A program made the translations under genes and the position numbers. From a virus, in IMG/VR virus record IMGVR_UViG_3300044846_005309, positions 1 to 64,000 of that record: DNA of 64,000 bases; one strand, written 5' to 3'. This document shows, piece by piece, positions 49,509-58,572 of this stretch. The notes beneath the pieces were generated by a model. That model ran no database searches. It was given only the letters and a program-made list of their open reading frames with translations, and was not told where the DNA came from. Every line of letters begins with the position of its first letter. Positions within the stretch are counted from its first letter, which is position 1.

Positions 49509-50971
49509 TGAGAGTAGAGTTTAATTACGATCCTAAGAGAAAAGAAGTTAAAATTGTTTCTGATTTTTTCAGTAACATTAAAGAACGTTTTTCGGTTCGT
49601 AATAAAGCCGCTCATTTCAATAAATTTGGCAGATTCATGCCGCAAAGAATATATGCAATTACCCCAGCCGGGTATTGCGGGGTCGGGTTGGTACCAGAAA
49701 TAATAAAGTACCTAAAAACACTAGATATACCCTTTGACATAGTGTTTAATGGAGATCTTATAAAATTATATAACGATGTACATATAGTTGTACCTGGCCC
49801 GATTATAAAAAAATTAAACTGTAATTTTGAGCTACGAGATTATCAAACTGAAGCCATAGGTCGCGCGTTAGAACGCGGATACGGTATTATCGAGGTTGCT
49901 ACCGGGGGTGGTAAAACATTTATTATTTCAAATTTAGTATATGGTGCTTTACAATATATAGATTACACTCAAAAAGTATTGATAGTTGTGCCAGATATAG
50001 GGTTAGTAGAGCAAACTTATAAAGACTTTACTTCATATAACTTTCCTATGAAGTTAGTTACTAAATGGACAGGTAGTAATGAACTAGATCCTAATTGTAG
50101 AGTTATTATTGCTAATATGGGCATACTTCAATCAGAAAAATCTGATTTATCTTGGTTTGCAGAGGTAGGTTTTTTAATTGTTGATGAATGCCATAAACTC
50201 CGCCGCGGCAATAAAATATGTAAACTTCTCGACAAGATACCTACATTAAGACGTATAGGGTTTACAGGTACTCTACCGGAAGACGATATAGATAAATGGA
50301 ATATATTCAATTATATAGGGCCAGTCATTTACAAAAAGACCACAACTGAATTAAGAGAAATAGCTGGGGATAAGTATATTGCAAACGCTCAAGCTCTTTC
50401 TATAATCTTACAGTACGATAGAGTACCTGATTACACGTCAGTTTCGTCAATGCAAAAGTACCGTCTTGAGTTAGATTTTATACATAGTAATGAGTATAGA
50501 AATAAAATTATAAAGAATGTTGTTGAGAAACTAAAAAATAACTGTCTAATTCTGGTTGATCATATTGATCACGGCCAGACTTTGTACAACAATCTAGTTA
50601 CTATTGAAAACAAACAAGTATACTTTATACAAGGTAGTGTAGAATTAGAAGATAGAGTAAAGATACAGCAAATGATGGAAGCACATGACAATGTAGTTTG
50701 TGTCGCGATAAGCAAAATTTTCTCTACCGGTATTTCAATTAAAAATATACACTATATCATGTTTGCAGCTGGTGGTAAGTCAAAGATTAAGACTCTTCAA
50801 TCAATAGGCCGCGGACTCCGCACTCACGAAAACAAATCAATATTAACTTTAATAGATATAGTTGACGATTTAGTTTACGGAAAAGCTCATTATAATAAAC
50901 GTAAAGAATTTTATGCCCTTGAAAAAATCAAAATTACCGAAAAAAACGTTACCGAAGGCAGCCCCGGCTGA
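49508..50971 (+). CDS. uvsW: DNA/RNA helicase UvsW
   Basis: 487 residues, near T4 UvsW (503). An N-terminal SAD-like domain (about 1-100), then superfamily 2 motifs: LRDYQTEAIGRAL, VATGGGKTFIISN, IVDECHKL, FTGTLPEDD, then AISKIFSTGISIKNIHYIM and QSIGRGLRTHE. It reverses forks and unwinds D-loops, and in T4 also helps shut off early origin use. The 3' end overlaps the gp55 start by 59 bases. Confidence 0.93.
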   Translation: MRVEFNYDPKRKEVKIVSDFFSNIKERFSVRNKAAHFNKFGRFMPQRIYAITPAGYCGVGLVPEIIKYLKTLDIPFDIVFNGDLIKLYNDVHIVVPGPIIKKLNCNFELRDYQTEAIGRALERGYGIIEVATGGGKTFIISNLVYGALQYIDYTQKVLIVVPDIGLVEQTYKDFTSYNFPMKLVTKWTGSNELDPNCRVIIANMGILQSEKSDLSWFAEVGFLIVDECHKLRRGNKICKLLDKIPTLRRIGFTGTLPEDDIDKWNIFNYIGPVIYKKTTTELREIAGDKYIANAQALSIILQYDRVPDYTSVSSMQKYRLELDFIHSNEYRNKIIKNVVEKLKNNCLILVDHIDHGQTLYNNLVTIENKQVYFIQGSVELEDRVKIQQMMEAHDNVVCVAISKIFSTGISIKNIHYIMFAAGGKSKIKTLQSIGRGLRTHENKSILTLIDIVDDLVYGKAHYNKRKEFYALEKIKITEKNVTEGSPG

Positions 50972-51431
50972 AAAAGTAGCGCCACCTAAAAAAGAAAAGA
51001 AGTTAAGCGCATCTGCGCAAGCTAAAAAAATTTATTATGTAAGCCCTAAAGAGTTTACAGATGAACTTAAAATGTACTATGAGAGTAATGTTATTACCGA
51101 TAAGCTTGCTTTGATGATAAAAAATATTGCTTATGGTTTAGCACATGCCCCTAATTTTATTAATTATACATTCAAAGAAGAAGCAATAGGGGATTCTTTA
51201 ATAAACATGTTTAATGCCATTAAAGAGAAAAAATACAAATTTGACCGTGGCTTTAACCCGTTTTCATACTTTAATTCTATAGCGTTTAACTGCTGGAGAT
51301 CTCGTATTAAGAAAGAAAAAAGAATGCGAGATACGTTAGCAGCTTATCAAGAAGAAGTTTATAGCGTGATCGGCCCGCAAGTAGGAGTTGATGACCCTAT
51401 AAATCCAATACACAAAAATAATGACATTTAA
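50913..51431 (+). CDS. gp55: Late-transcription sigma factor gp55
   Basis: 172 residues; T4 gp55 is 185. Residues 45-150 match: SPKEFTDELKMYYES, then NFINYTFKEEAIGDSLINMF, then RGFNPFSYFNSIAFNCWRSR followed by IKKEKRMRD. The PFSYFN core is the sigma region 2-like part that reads the late promoter. The first 44 residues are a Lys/Pro/Ala-rich extension coded within the end of uvsW. The presence of gp55 fits the TATAAATA-type octamers found in the window. Confidence 0.88.
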   Translation: MPLKKSKLPKKTLPKAAPAEKVAPPKKEKKLSASAQAKKIYYVSPKEFTDELKMYYESNVITDKLALMIKNIAYGLAHAPNFINYTFKEEAIGDSLINMFNAIKEKKYKFDRGFNPFSYFNSIAFNCWRSRIKKEKRMRDTLAAYQEEVYSVIGPQVGVDDPINPIHKNNDI

Positions 51432-52479
51432 AATTTATAACTCTGAAATTGGTATTTTTTCAGACCCACATTACGGAGTACATCGCAACAGTGAAACATG
51501 GCATAAGATTGCTTTAGATCACGCGAAGTGGGCTTGTGAACAATTCAAACAAAGAGGCATAAAAGATATAATAATACCCGGAGACATTTTTCATGATCGC
51601 AACGATATTGCTGTTAACACTCTTCACATTGCTACTGACATATTCGATATACTTCGCGACTTCAATATCATTATTACAGTCGGCAATCACGACGCTTATT
51701 ATCGTGATAATTCTACCGTTAACTCCGTCTCCGTACTTAGAGGCTGGTCTAACATTACTGTTATTGATACTCTTCAAGTTGTTAACCTCCAAGGAAAGAC
51801 GATAGCTTTTTGCCCGTGGGGTCAAGATATAAATGAAGTACCTAAGTGTGACTTAATTGTAGGACATTTTGAAATTAATAGTTTTAAAATGAATTCTTTT
51901 AAGGTCTGCACTAACGGTCTTAAATCCGCTGATCTTACCAGTAGAGCGCCGCTTACTATTTCAGGACATTTTCATCATAGAGAGGAAAGAAAATACAGCG
52001 AAGGTACTATTCTTTATGTAGGTTGCCCGTATCAGCAAGACTGGGGAGATTATAATACTACTAAAGGGCTTTATATTTTAGATTTAGATACTCTTTCGTA
52101 CGAGTTTATTGAAAACAATATTTCTCCGCGTTACAATAAGATTTATTACTCTGAAATCTTTAGCGGTAAACATACCGCTACAGTTATCAAACAGTTAATT
52201 GCAGGCAATATAGTAAAATTTATTATAGATAAGCAACTAGAACCAAGCTTGGTAGATGCTATTGTACGTAAGTTAGTCTCAGTAAAGCCTGTAGAGCTGA
52301 CAATAGATTATGACTATACTGAAATTAGTAAAATTAATAATGAACTTGCTAATACTAAGAATTTTAGCGTAAGTGTCGAAACTTCTATATCTGAATTTAT
52401 TGATTTTTTGGACATTAAAGATAAAGATAAAGTAAAGGCGTACGTTAATGACTTGTATTTACGCGCTAATAAAATATGA
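51421..52479 (+). CDS. gp47: Recombination endonuclease subunit gp47 (Mre11-like)
   Basis: 352 residues, near T4 gp47 (339). Metallophosphoesterase motifs: FSDPHYG, IIPGDIFHDRND, VGNHDAYYRD, and the late SGHFHHRE. With gp46 it forms the Mre11/Rad50-like complex that resects double-strand ends for recombination-dependent replication. In T4 the pair is close together; here gp46 is 6.9 kb away. The start overlaps gp55, and the stop overlaps the carbamoyltransferase start (ATGA). Confidence 0.93.
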   Translation: MTFKIYNSEIGIFSDPHYGVHRNSETWHKIALDHAKWACEQFKQRGIKDIIIPGDIFHDRNDIAVNTLHIATDIFDILRDFNIIITVGNHDAYYRDNSTVNSVSVLRGWSNITVIDTLQVVNLQGKTIAFCPWGQDINEVPKCDLIVGHFEINSFKMNSFKVCTNGLKSADLTSRAPLTISGHFHHREERKYSEGTILYVGCPYQQDWGDYNTTKGLYILDLDTLSYEFIENNISPRYNKIYYSEIFSGKHTATVIKQLIAGNIVKFIIDKQLEPSLVDAIVRKLVSVKPVELTIDYDYTEISKINNELANTKNFSVSVETSISEFIDFLDIKDKDKVKAYVNDLYLRANKI

Positions 52480-54056
52480 GAGATATGAAACAAACATTAA
52501 GTATATACGGGGCTCATGATTGTAGTGCGGTATATATAGATAAAAATGAAGATCTAAAAATATTAGAATATGAGCGTTTAGTTAAAAAGCGTTATGCTGC
52601 GTTTTCAGATAAATTAGACACAAGAGAAGGTATAGGCTCTAACTTAGAAGAACGAAAAAAATTTTTAAATTATATTAAAGAAACATGTTATCATATCACA
52701 AAAGTACTACATAATGAAATTTCAAATACTGATATAGAGTTAATTAAAGATTTTTTTCCAGATGCGACTTTTTTTAAAAAAGACCACCATTTTTCTCATG
52801 CAATCTGTGGTTATAGACTATCCGGTTTCAAAGAAGCAATAATACTATCTATTGACGGTGGCGGTATAGATAGTAATGAAACTGTTTACACTAGAGTCTA
52901 TCACGCTAAAGATAATGATATTAAAACTGTTGAGACTTATAATATTAATTTAGGGGTACCTTACAGTTTTATAGCTAGTCCAATCTCTGAAATCAAACCT
53001 GGGCCCGACGACAGGTATCATTCTCTTGTATATGCAGGTAAAGTAATGGGATTATGCGCATATGGTCAAATAAAAAATGAATGGATAGAGCCGCTTAAAA
53101 AATTCTATATAACTAATAATAGTTCAAAGCTGGGACGAGATATCAATCTTAATCTGTCTTATAATGCTCTGTCTGGGCAATCTGGTTATGATTTAGCTGC
53201 AACTTCTCAAAAAGTGTTTGAAGAATATGTGCATGCTTTGCTAACTTCTGTGCTTAATCGATTTAATCATGATATAATTTTAGTAGGTGGTTGTGCATTA
53301 AACGTACTTTCAAACCAAAAAATTTATTCATGGCTTAAAAATAATAAGCCAAATATTAAGCTTTATGTACCGCCCAACCCGAACGACTGCGGACTCGCTT
53401 TAGGTCAATTTTTAACTGATCACCCAGAAGCAGTAAAGAAAGCTAATACATATTGCGGTTGGGATATTTTAGATAAAGATAAGTTTACTAACTATATAGA
53501 AGAGCGTAAAGCAACACCAGTAACTATTACAGAGATAGTAAATTTAATTAAATCAGGTAAAATTATTGGTATTATTGATGGTTGTTCAGAGGTCGGACCG
53601 CGAGCGCTAGGCAATAGAAGTATTATTTGTGACCCTACTCTTTCTGATATGAAAGATGTGCTTAATTTAAAAGTAAAGTTTAGAGAATGGTATAGGCCTT
53701 TCGCGCCGGTATGTAGGCTTGAAGATAAAGATTTATACTTTGAAGAAGCACCAGAAGCAGTTTATATGAGCTATGCTCCGAAAGTAAAAGAAGAATACAG
53801 AAACGTACTAAAAGCAATAACCCATATAGATAACACTTCAAGACTACAAACAGTCACGGAAAAACAACACAAGTTATTTTACAATATATTAACTGAATTA
53901 AAAAACCGCAATCAAATAGCGGTAATATTAAATACTTCTTTTAATATTAGAGGAAAACCCATACTGACCACATTACAAGATGCTTTGTATGTATTAGACA
54001 ATACGCAACTTGATTATGTTACTTCAAATGGATTTTTATTTAAAAAACAATTATGA
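52476..54056 (+). CDS. Carbamoyltransferase (NodU/CmcH/TobZ family)
   Basis: 526 residues. N-terminal ASKHA-type domain with GAHDCSAVYID, KKDHHFSHAICGYRLSGF and LSIDGGGIDS, then LVGGCALNVLSNQKI. C-terminal YrdC-like part has GCSEVGPRALGNRSIICDP and KFREWYRPFAPVC. It transfers a carbamoyl group from carbamoyl phosphate through an adenylate to a hydroxyl. In bacteria such enzymes decorate Nod factors or antibiotics. Neighbouring glycosyltransferases suggest a sugar hydroxyl, although a modified DNA base is possible. Confidence 0.9.
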   Translation: MRDMKQTLSIYGAHDCSAVYIDKNEDLKILEYERLVKKRYAAFSDKLDTREGIGSNLEERKKFLNYIKETCYHITKVLHNEISNTDIELIKDFFPDATFFKKDHHFSHAICGYRLSGFKEAIILSIDGGGIDSNETVYTRVYHAKDNDIKTVETYNINLGVPYSFIASPISEIKPGPDDRYHSLVYAGKVMGLCAYGQIKNEWIEPLKKFYITNNSSKLGRDINLNLSYNALSGQSGYDLAATSQKVFEEYVHALLTSVLNRFNHDIILVGGCALNVLSNQKIYSWLKNNKPNIKLYVPPNPNDCGLALGQFLTDHPEAVKKANTYCGWDILDKDKFTNYIEERKATPVTITEIVNLIKSGKIIGIIDGCSEVGPRALGNRSIICDPTLSDMKDVLNLKVKFREWYRPFAPVCRLEDKDLYFEEAPEAVYMSYAPKVKEEYRNVLKAITHIDNTSRLQTVTEKQHKLFYNILTELKNRNQIAVILNTSFNIRGKPILTTLQDALYVLDNTQLDYVTSNGFLFKKQL

Positions 54057-54850
54057 AAATTGGAGCTGCAATTATAGCCTGTGATAGAGTAGACTTTACA
54101 GAGCAATGTATAGACAGTATACTTGCTAATAAACAAGATTTAAATGAACTACTAGTTATTAATGACGGCTTACCGTGGTATTGCAATAAAAATATAGAAA
54201 TTAAACAAAATTTACCTTCTTATCAAACCGTAGGTGTTGCTAAAAATAACGGTATAAAAGAATTAATAAATAGAGGTTGTGATCATATATTTCTTATAGA
54301 AAATGATATGATTATTAAATCTTCTTCTATTTTTAAAAAATATATAGAAACTGCTAAAGCTACAGGTATAACTCATTTAAACTTTGGCTATCATGGGCCG
54401 GCTAATAGAACTAGAGACTACTCTAAGCCTAATCCACGCTATATAGTAGAGTATCCAAAAAATATAAAAGTCGCTTTAAATACACATTCGGTAGGAGCTT
54501 TTTCATATTTTGATAAACGCTTTATCGAGGAAGTGGGTATACACGATACATATTTCAAAAATGCCTGGGAGCATGTTGAGCTTTGTCAGCGCGGTATTAA
54601 GAAAGGTTTATTACCTGCTTTTTGGTGGTTTCCAGATGTAGAAGGTAGTAGCGACTTAATAGAGGAAATACCTCTTTCCATTCAAAAAAGTTCTATTACA
54701 CATACTGAGGAATGGACAGCAAATATGAAAAAAGGCGCTGAATATTATAAAAAACAACACGGTTGGATACCCATTCATACTCCAGACACTTCCCTTGATA
54801 CAGTATTAAACAATCTTAAAATTATTTATAAAAAATACAAAAGTGTGTAA
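54053..54850 (+). CDS. Glycosyltransferase family 2-like
   Basis: 265 residues. A GT-A fold with AAIIACDRVDFTEQCIDSIL, then LLVINDGLPWY, then HIFLIENDMIIKSSSIFKKY (END in place of DxD), and the late HDTYFKNAWEHVELCQRGIK. The end has AEYYKKQHGW. The sugar and acceptor are not known. It starts within the carbamoyltransferase stop (ATGA overlap) and is followed after four bases by the GT10-like gene. Confidence 0.75.
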   Translation: MKIGAAIIACDRVDFTEQCIDSILANKQDLNELLVINDGLPWYCNKNIEIKQNLPSYQTVGVAKNNGIKELINRGCDHIFLIENDMIIKSSSIFKKYIETAKATGITHLNFGYHGPANRTRDYSKPNPRYIVEYPKNIKVALNTHSVGAFSYFDKRFIEEVGIHDTYFKNAWEHVELCQRGIKKGLLPAFWWFPDVEGSSDLIEEIPLSIQKSSITHTEEWTANMKKGAEYYKKQHGWIPIHTPDTSLDTVLNNLKIIYKKYKSV

Positions 54851-54854
54851 CAGT

Positions 54855-55658
54855 ATGATTAAAATACCTCTTAAAGATAAAACTTTCGGTCACTGTTTAT
54901 ATAGTAATAACCCGCAACCCCCCACTTCATTTTCAAAATTTATAGACTGGGAAAGAAATGTAATAAATGAAAAGACAGTTTATACAGATTTCTGTATAGA
55001 AGAGGCTCCCACTAATGCAGTGGTATGGCTTATAGAACCAAGAGATTTAATACCTCATATATATTCATACGTAGAAAAAAACGCTTTTAAATTTAAAAAA
55101 ATCTGGACCCATAACACAGACATTTTACAAAAATACCCTCACGCAGTTTTTTTGCCTCTCGGGGGGTGCTGGATAAAAAATGAAGACCAAAAAATTTATA
55201 ATAAAACTAAATCTTTTTCTATTATTGCTTCTGGTAAAAGACAGCTTTCAGGTCATAAATTAAGGCATGAAATTATTTTAGCGAGTGATAATAAAATAGA
55301 TGTGTATGGTAATGGTTATAATCCTATACCATACAAATTAGAAGGTTTAAGAGATTACCGTTATCATTTTGCTATAGAAAACTGCAAGAAAGATTTTTGG
55401 TTTACTGAAAAACTTATTGACTGTTTAAACACAGGCACTATACCTATTTACTGGGGCTGTCCTTCAATTCATAAATATTTCAATACAGAAGGTTTTATTA
55501 TTTTTGACACACTGCCTGAATTAAAAGAAAAACTTAAATTATGTACTCCAGAATACTACGAAAGTAGATTACCTTTTATAAAAGAAAATTTCGAACGAGC
55601 ACAGAATTTTATTTTAGCAGAAGATTGGATATATAAAAATAAACTTTATTTAATTTAA
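54855..55658 (+). CDS. GT10-like fucosyl/colitosyl-type transferase
   Basis: 267 residues from the ATG at 54855; a GTG at 54843 is less likely. The GT10 signature is clear: LRDYRYHFAIENCKKDFWFT followed by EKLIDCLNTGTIPIYWGCPS. The family transfers L-fucose, and also related deoxy sugars such as colitose, from GDP donors. The following two genes may make GDP-colitose, so colitose is the suggested donor here. The N-terminal acceptor domain has WERNVINEKTVYTDF. Confidence 0.75.
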   Translation: MIKIPLKDKTFGHCLYSNNPQPPTSFSKFIDWERNVINEKTVYTDFCIEEAPTNAVVWLIEPRDLIPHIYSYVEKNAFKFKKIWTHNTDILQKYPHAVFLPLGGCWIKNEDQKIYNKTKSFSIIASGKRQLSGHKLRHEIILASDNKIDVYGNGYNPIPYKLEGLRDYRYHFAIENCKKDFWFTEKLIDCLNTGTIPIYWGCPSIHKYFNTEGFIIFDTLPELKEKLKLCTPEYYESRLPFIKENFERAQNFILAEDWIYKNKLYLI

Positions 55659-55671
55659 AATTAAATATAAC

Positions 55672-56598
55672 ATGCAAACTAAAATTTTAGTTACTGGTGG
55701 TACAGGCATGGTAGGTCGCCATTTAAGAGATTTAGGTCTTTCTGCAATTTATGTAGGCTCTAAACAAGCAGACTTAACAAAATATAATGAAGTAGATGAA
55801 TTATTTAATTTTATCAGGCCCACTACTGTAGTGCATTTAGCTGCAAAAGTGGGTGGTATATTAGATAATATTAAAAACCCTATAAGTTTTTACGAAAACA
55901 ATATAGATATTAATACAAATGTAGTTAAATGCGCCTACAAGTATGGGTGTACACGTTTTGTCGGGGTGCTCAGTACTTGTATATACCCCGATAACTTAAA
56001 TCCAGACTGCTACCCTTTAACAGAAGATAAAATACATGACGGACCTCCAACTATAACTAATTTTTCATATGGTTACGCTAAACGTTGTTTAGATGTACAT
56101 CTTAAGTGTTATCAAAAACAACATAATTTGCAGTATAATAGTTTAATACCATGTAATCTTTATTCAGAGTACGATCATTTTGAAGGGGATAAAGCTCATT
56201 TCGTGACTAGTCTTGTACGTAAAATAGCCTTAGCGAAAATCAATAAAAAAGATAGTATAGAACTGTACGGTACGGGTAAGCCTTTAAGACAATTCATGCA
56301 TGCTGAAGATTTTGCAAGAGCAATTATACAGTATACAAAAGGGGAATATTATGCGGATTTAAACATAGCAACACCTGAAGTTTATACTATTAAACAAATA
56401 GCTGAAATAGCTCTTGAAGCATGTGATGCAACTTCTTTAAAAATTAACTGGGATAGGTCTAAGCCTGACGGGCAACACAGAAAAGATGTCACTGATAATA
56501 AGTTTAAACAATTTTTTCCACACTTTAAATATACTACTTTAAAGGATGGTATAAAGAGAACTTTTGATAATTATTATCATGGTATGGTTATTAAATGA
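55672..56598 (+). CDS. GDP-L-fucose/GDP-L-colitose synthase-like epimerase-reductase
   Basis: 308 residues. NAD(P)-binding VTGGTGMVGRHL (8-19), then VVHLAAKVGG, the STCIYPD and YGYAKRCLD catalytic triad (Ser, Tyr, Lys), and PCNLYSEYDHF, all as in GDP-fucose synthase Fcl. ColC of colitose biosynthesis is a close relative with the same motifs. The next gene looks like ColD, which favours the colitose reading. The end overlaps the ColD-like gene by 20 bases. Confidence 0.82.
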   Translation: MQTKILVTGGTGMVGRHLRDLGLSAIYVGSKQADLTKYNEVDELFNFIRPTTVVHLAAKVGGILDNIKNPISFYENNIDINTNVVKCAYKYGCTRFVGVLSTCIYPDNLNPDCYPLTEDKIHDGPPTITNFSYGYAKRCLDVHLKCYQKQHNLQYNSLIPCNLYSEYDHFEGDKAHFVTSLVRKIALAKINKKDSIELYGTGKPLRQFMHAEDFARAIIQYTKGEYYADLNIATPEVYTIKQIAEIALEACDATSLKINWDRSKPDGQHRKDVTDNKFKQFFPHFKYTTLKDGIKRTFDNYYHGMVIK

Positions 56599-57757
56599 AT
56601 CTAATTTTACTTGGAAGGACCGTCTTAAGATTTGCGCGTTCTTCTTAAACAAAAAGAAATTCTGGACAATGGCAGATGAGGTCTCAAAATTTGAGACTAG
56701 AATGGCTGAGTATGTTGGCAGTAAATATGCTATTTTTGTATCGAGTGGCTCAACTGCGAACACTTTAATAGCTATGCACTTAAAAGATAGGTTAAGGGCA
56801 GAAGGAAAAAATATCGTTATTTTTCCTTCTACTACATGGATTACTTCAGTTTCCCCGTTTCTTAGAGAAGGCTTTACCCCGCACTTTATAGATATTACTT
56901 TAAAAGACTTAAGTTTAGATTTAGAAAAACTCGAAGAATATTTAAAACTTAACTGCAATAAAGTTGCATGTGTATTTGTAACGAGCTTATTAGGTTTCAG
57001 TCCAAATATAGATAAACTTTATGATTTAAGTGTAAAATATGGAGTCAAAATAATGTTAGACAACTGCGAGTCTACTTTCACTCGTTATAAAGAACGTAAT
57101 ATTTCTTTTTATTTTACCTCTACTACTAGTACATATTTTGGTCATCAAATACAAAGTGTAGAGGGCGGTTTTGTGTTTACAAACTGCAAAAAAGAAAGGG
57201 ATTACTTTCTTATGGCCAGAAATCACGGAATGGTACGCAGTCTTTCTACGGAAGAAGATAAAATTCCTTTCCGCAATCTAGATGTTGATAGTCGTTTTGA
57301 TTTTAATTTATTAGGAAATAATTTTAGAAATACTAATATTAACGCATACATTGGTCAGTTAGACATTAAAAGAGCAACCAAATATACTAAAAAAAGAAAA
57401 GAATTGTATAGTTTTTATTTAGATAAAGTAAAAAATATTTCCCTTTTACAAACAATTGAAATGAGAACAGGATTATACGAAGATGTACCTTTTTCTTTTC
57501 CTATAATTTTTACCGAAGGTGGAATAAAAAAAGATATTGAAACCCGGGTACTCGGTGCAGATATTGAAACTAGGCCTATTATTTCAGGCAATCTTTTAAG
57601 ACAAACTTGTCTTAAAGAAATTGCAGATGCTAGGTCTTTTCCAGTAAGCGATTTTATACATAAAAATGGTTTTTATGTAGGGCTACATAATAGAGTTACT
57701 AAAAAACACGTTACTGAGCTTGTAGAAATTCTAAAAACCGGCCTGTCATATTTTTAA
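56579..57757 (+). CDS. colD: ColD-like PLP-dependent sugar 3-dehydratase
   Basis: 392 residues from the ATG at 56579; ColD of E. coli is 388 as I recall. It is a DegT/ArnB-fold enzyme with KYAIFVSSGSTANTLI, then IMLDNCEST, then TYFGHQIQSVEGGFVFT, where the usual catalytic Lys is His. Replacement by His is diagnostic for ColD, which removes the 3-hydroxyl of GDP-4-keto-6-deoxymannose. The late segment IETRPIISGNLLRQT and HKNGFYVGLHNR also fits. No iron-sulfur Cys cluster is seen, unlike the E1 (RfbH) type. Confidence 0.75.
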   Translation: MVWLLNESNFTWKDRLKICAFFLNKKKFWTMADEVSKFETRMAEYVGSKYAIFVSSGSTANTLIAMHLKDRLRAEGKNIVIFPSTTWITSVSPFLREGFTPHFIDITLKDLSLDLEKLEEYLKLNCNKVACVFVTSLLGFSPNIDKLYDLSVKYGVKIMLDNCESTFTRYKERNISFYFTSTTSTYFGHQIQSVEGGFVFTNCKKERDYFLMARNHGMVRSLSTEEDKIPFRNLDVDSRFDFNLLGNNFRNTNINAYIGQLDIKRATKYTKKRKELYSFYLDKVKNISLLQTIEMRTGLYEDVPFSFPIIFTEGGIKKDIETRVLGADIETRPIISGNLLRQTCLKEIADARSFPVSDFIHKNGFYVGLHNRVTKKHVTELVEILKTGLSYF

Positions 57758-58561
57758 CCAACTCTCTGGTATTACATCTTTGGGATCAATAACACCTTCA
57801 TAGGCAGGTCCAAACCATTTTTTAGGCCCGACCACTATTTTTTTAGGGTTAATATTTAACCAAGCAGCCCACCAGCTAAATGAACTGTTAGCTATTACGT
57901 TATGCGCGCACATACTCATTGCACACATATCTTCAAAAGGATTAGTAAGCGTAGAAAAAAATACTCTTGAATCTTGTGCAAAAGCTTGTTTGCACCATTC
58001 AATATCATCAGAGAAAATTAAATAATATTTAGTTTTAATTGACTTACAAGCTTTTATATAATACTCCTGCGGCATAAGTGGGTGATGTTCTTGTTTATGT
58101 ACGTAATCCCCTCTACGTAAATGTAAGGAGGTCGTATTTTCAGGCTCTATATTTAACTGCTTAAACAATTGCACAGCTTGTTCCTTAATTTCAGGCTTGA
58201 ATTGAAAATTGTCTATAATGTAATTTTTATTATGAATGAAATATTTTTCACTTTGAAAATAGCCAGCTAAATCAGTATTATCAGGCTGTTCTAGTACTTT
58301 ACTATCATAATGAAACCAGCGCTCATTATAAACGTTTAATTTCATCTGGCCTAGTTCTTCTATAGTTATAGAAGGAGTTTTAATAATAAAACCTTCTGCT
58401 ATAGATCTGTTCATACAATTATAATTAATATCAAAGTATGAAGGCCTTAAAGGAATTTTTACTTCATACCCTTTACTTTTACCTAAAGACAATAAAACTG
58501 CATACTGAAACATAGAATTGCCTATGTTACCGTGCACCCCCAATTTAGAGTATGTTATCAT
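57746..58561 (-). CDS. GT11 alpha-1,2-fucosyltransferase-like
   Basis: 271 residues from the ATG at 58561; a TTG at 58591 lies in the upstream gene. GT11 motifs: GNIGNSMFQYAVLLSLGKSK, SLHLRRGDYVHKQEH (GDP-fucose site), YLIFSDDIEWCKQAF, and NSSFSWWAAWLN. It transfers L-fucose or a similar GDP-6-deoxy sugar to a galactose-type acceptor. It is convergent with the ColD-like gene, with ends overlapping by 12 bases, and 12 bases after the GT7-like gene. Confidence 0.85.
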   Translation of the reverse strand: MITYSKLGVHGNIGNSMFQYAVLLSLGKSKGYEVKIPLRPSYFDINYNCMNRSIAEGFIIKTPSITIEELGQMKLNVYNERWFHYDSKVLEQPDNTDLAGYFQSEKYFIHNKNYIIDNFQFKPEIKEQAVQLFKQLNIEPENTTSLHLRRGDYVHKQEHHPLMPQEYYIKACKSIKTKYYLIFSDDIEWCKQAFAQDSRVFFSTLTNPFEDMCAMSMCAHNVIANSSFSWWAAWLNINPKKIVVGPKKWFGPAYEGVIDPKDVIPESWLKI

Positions 58562-58572
58562 TTTAAAAAAAA

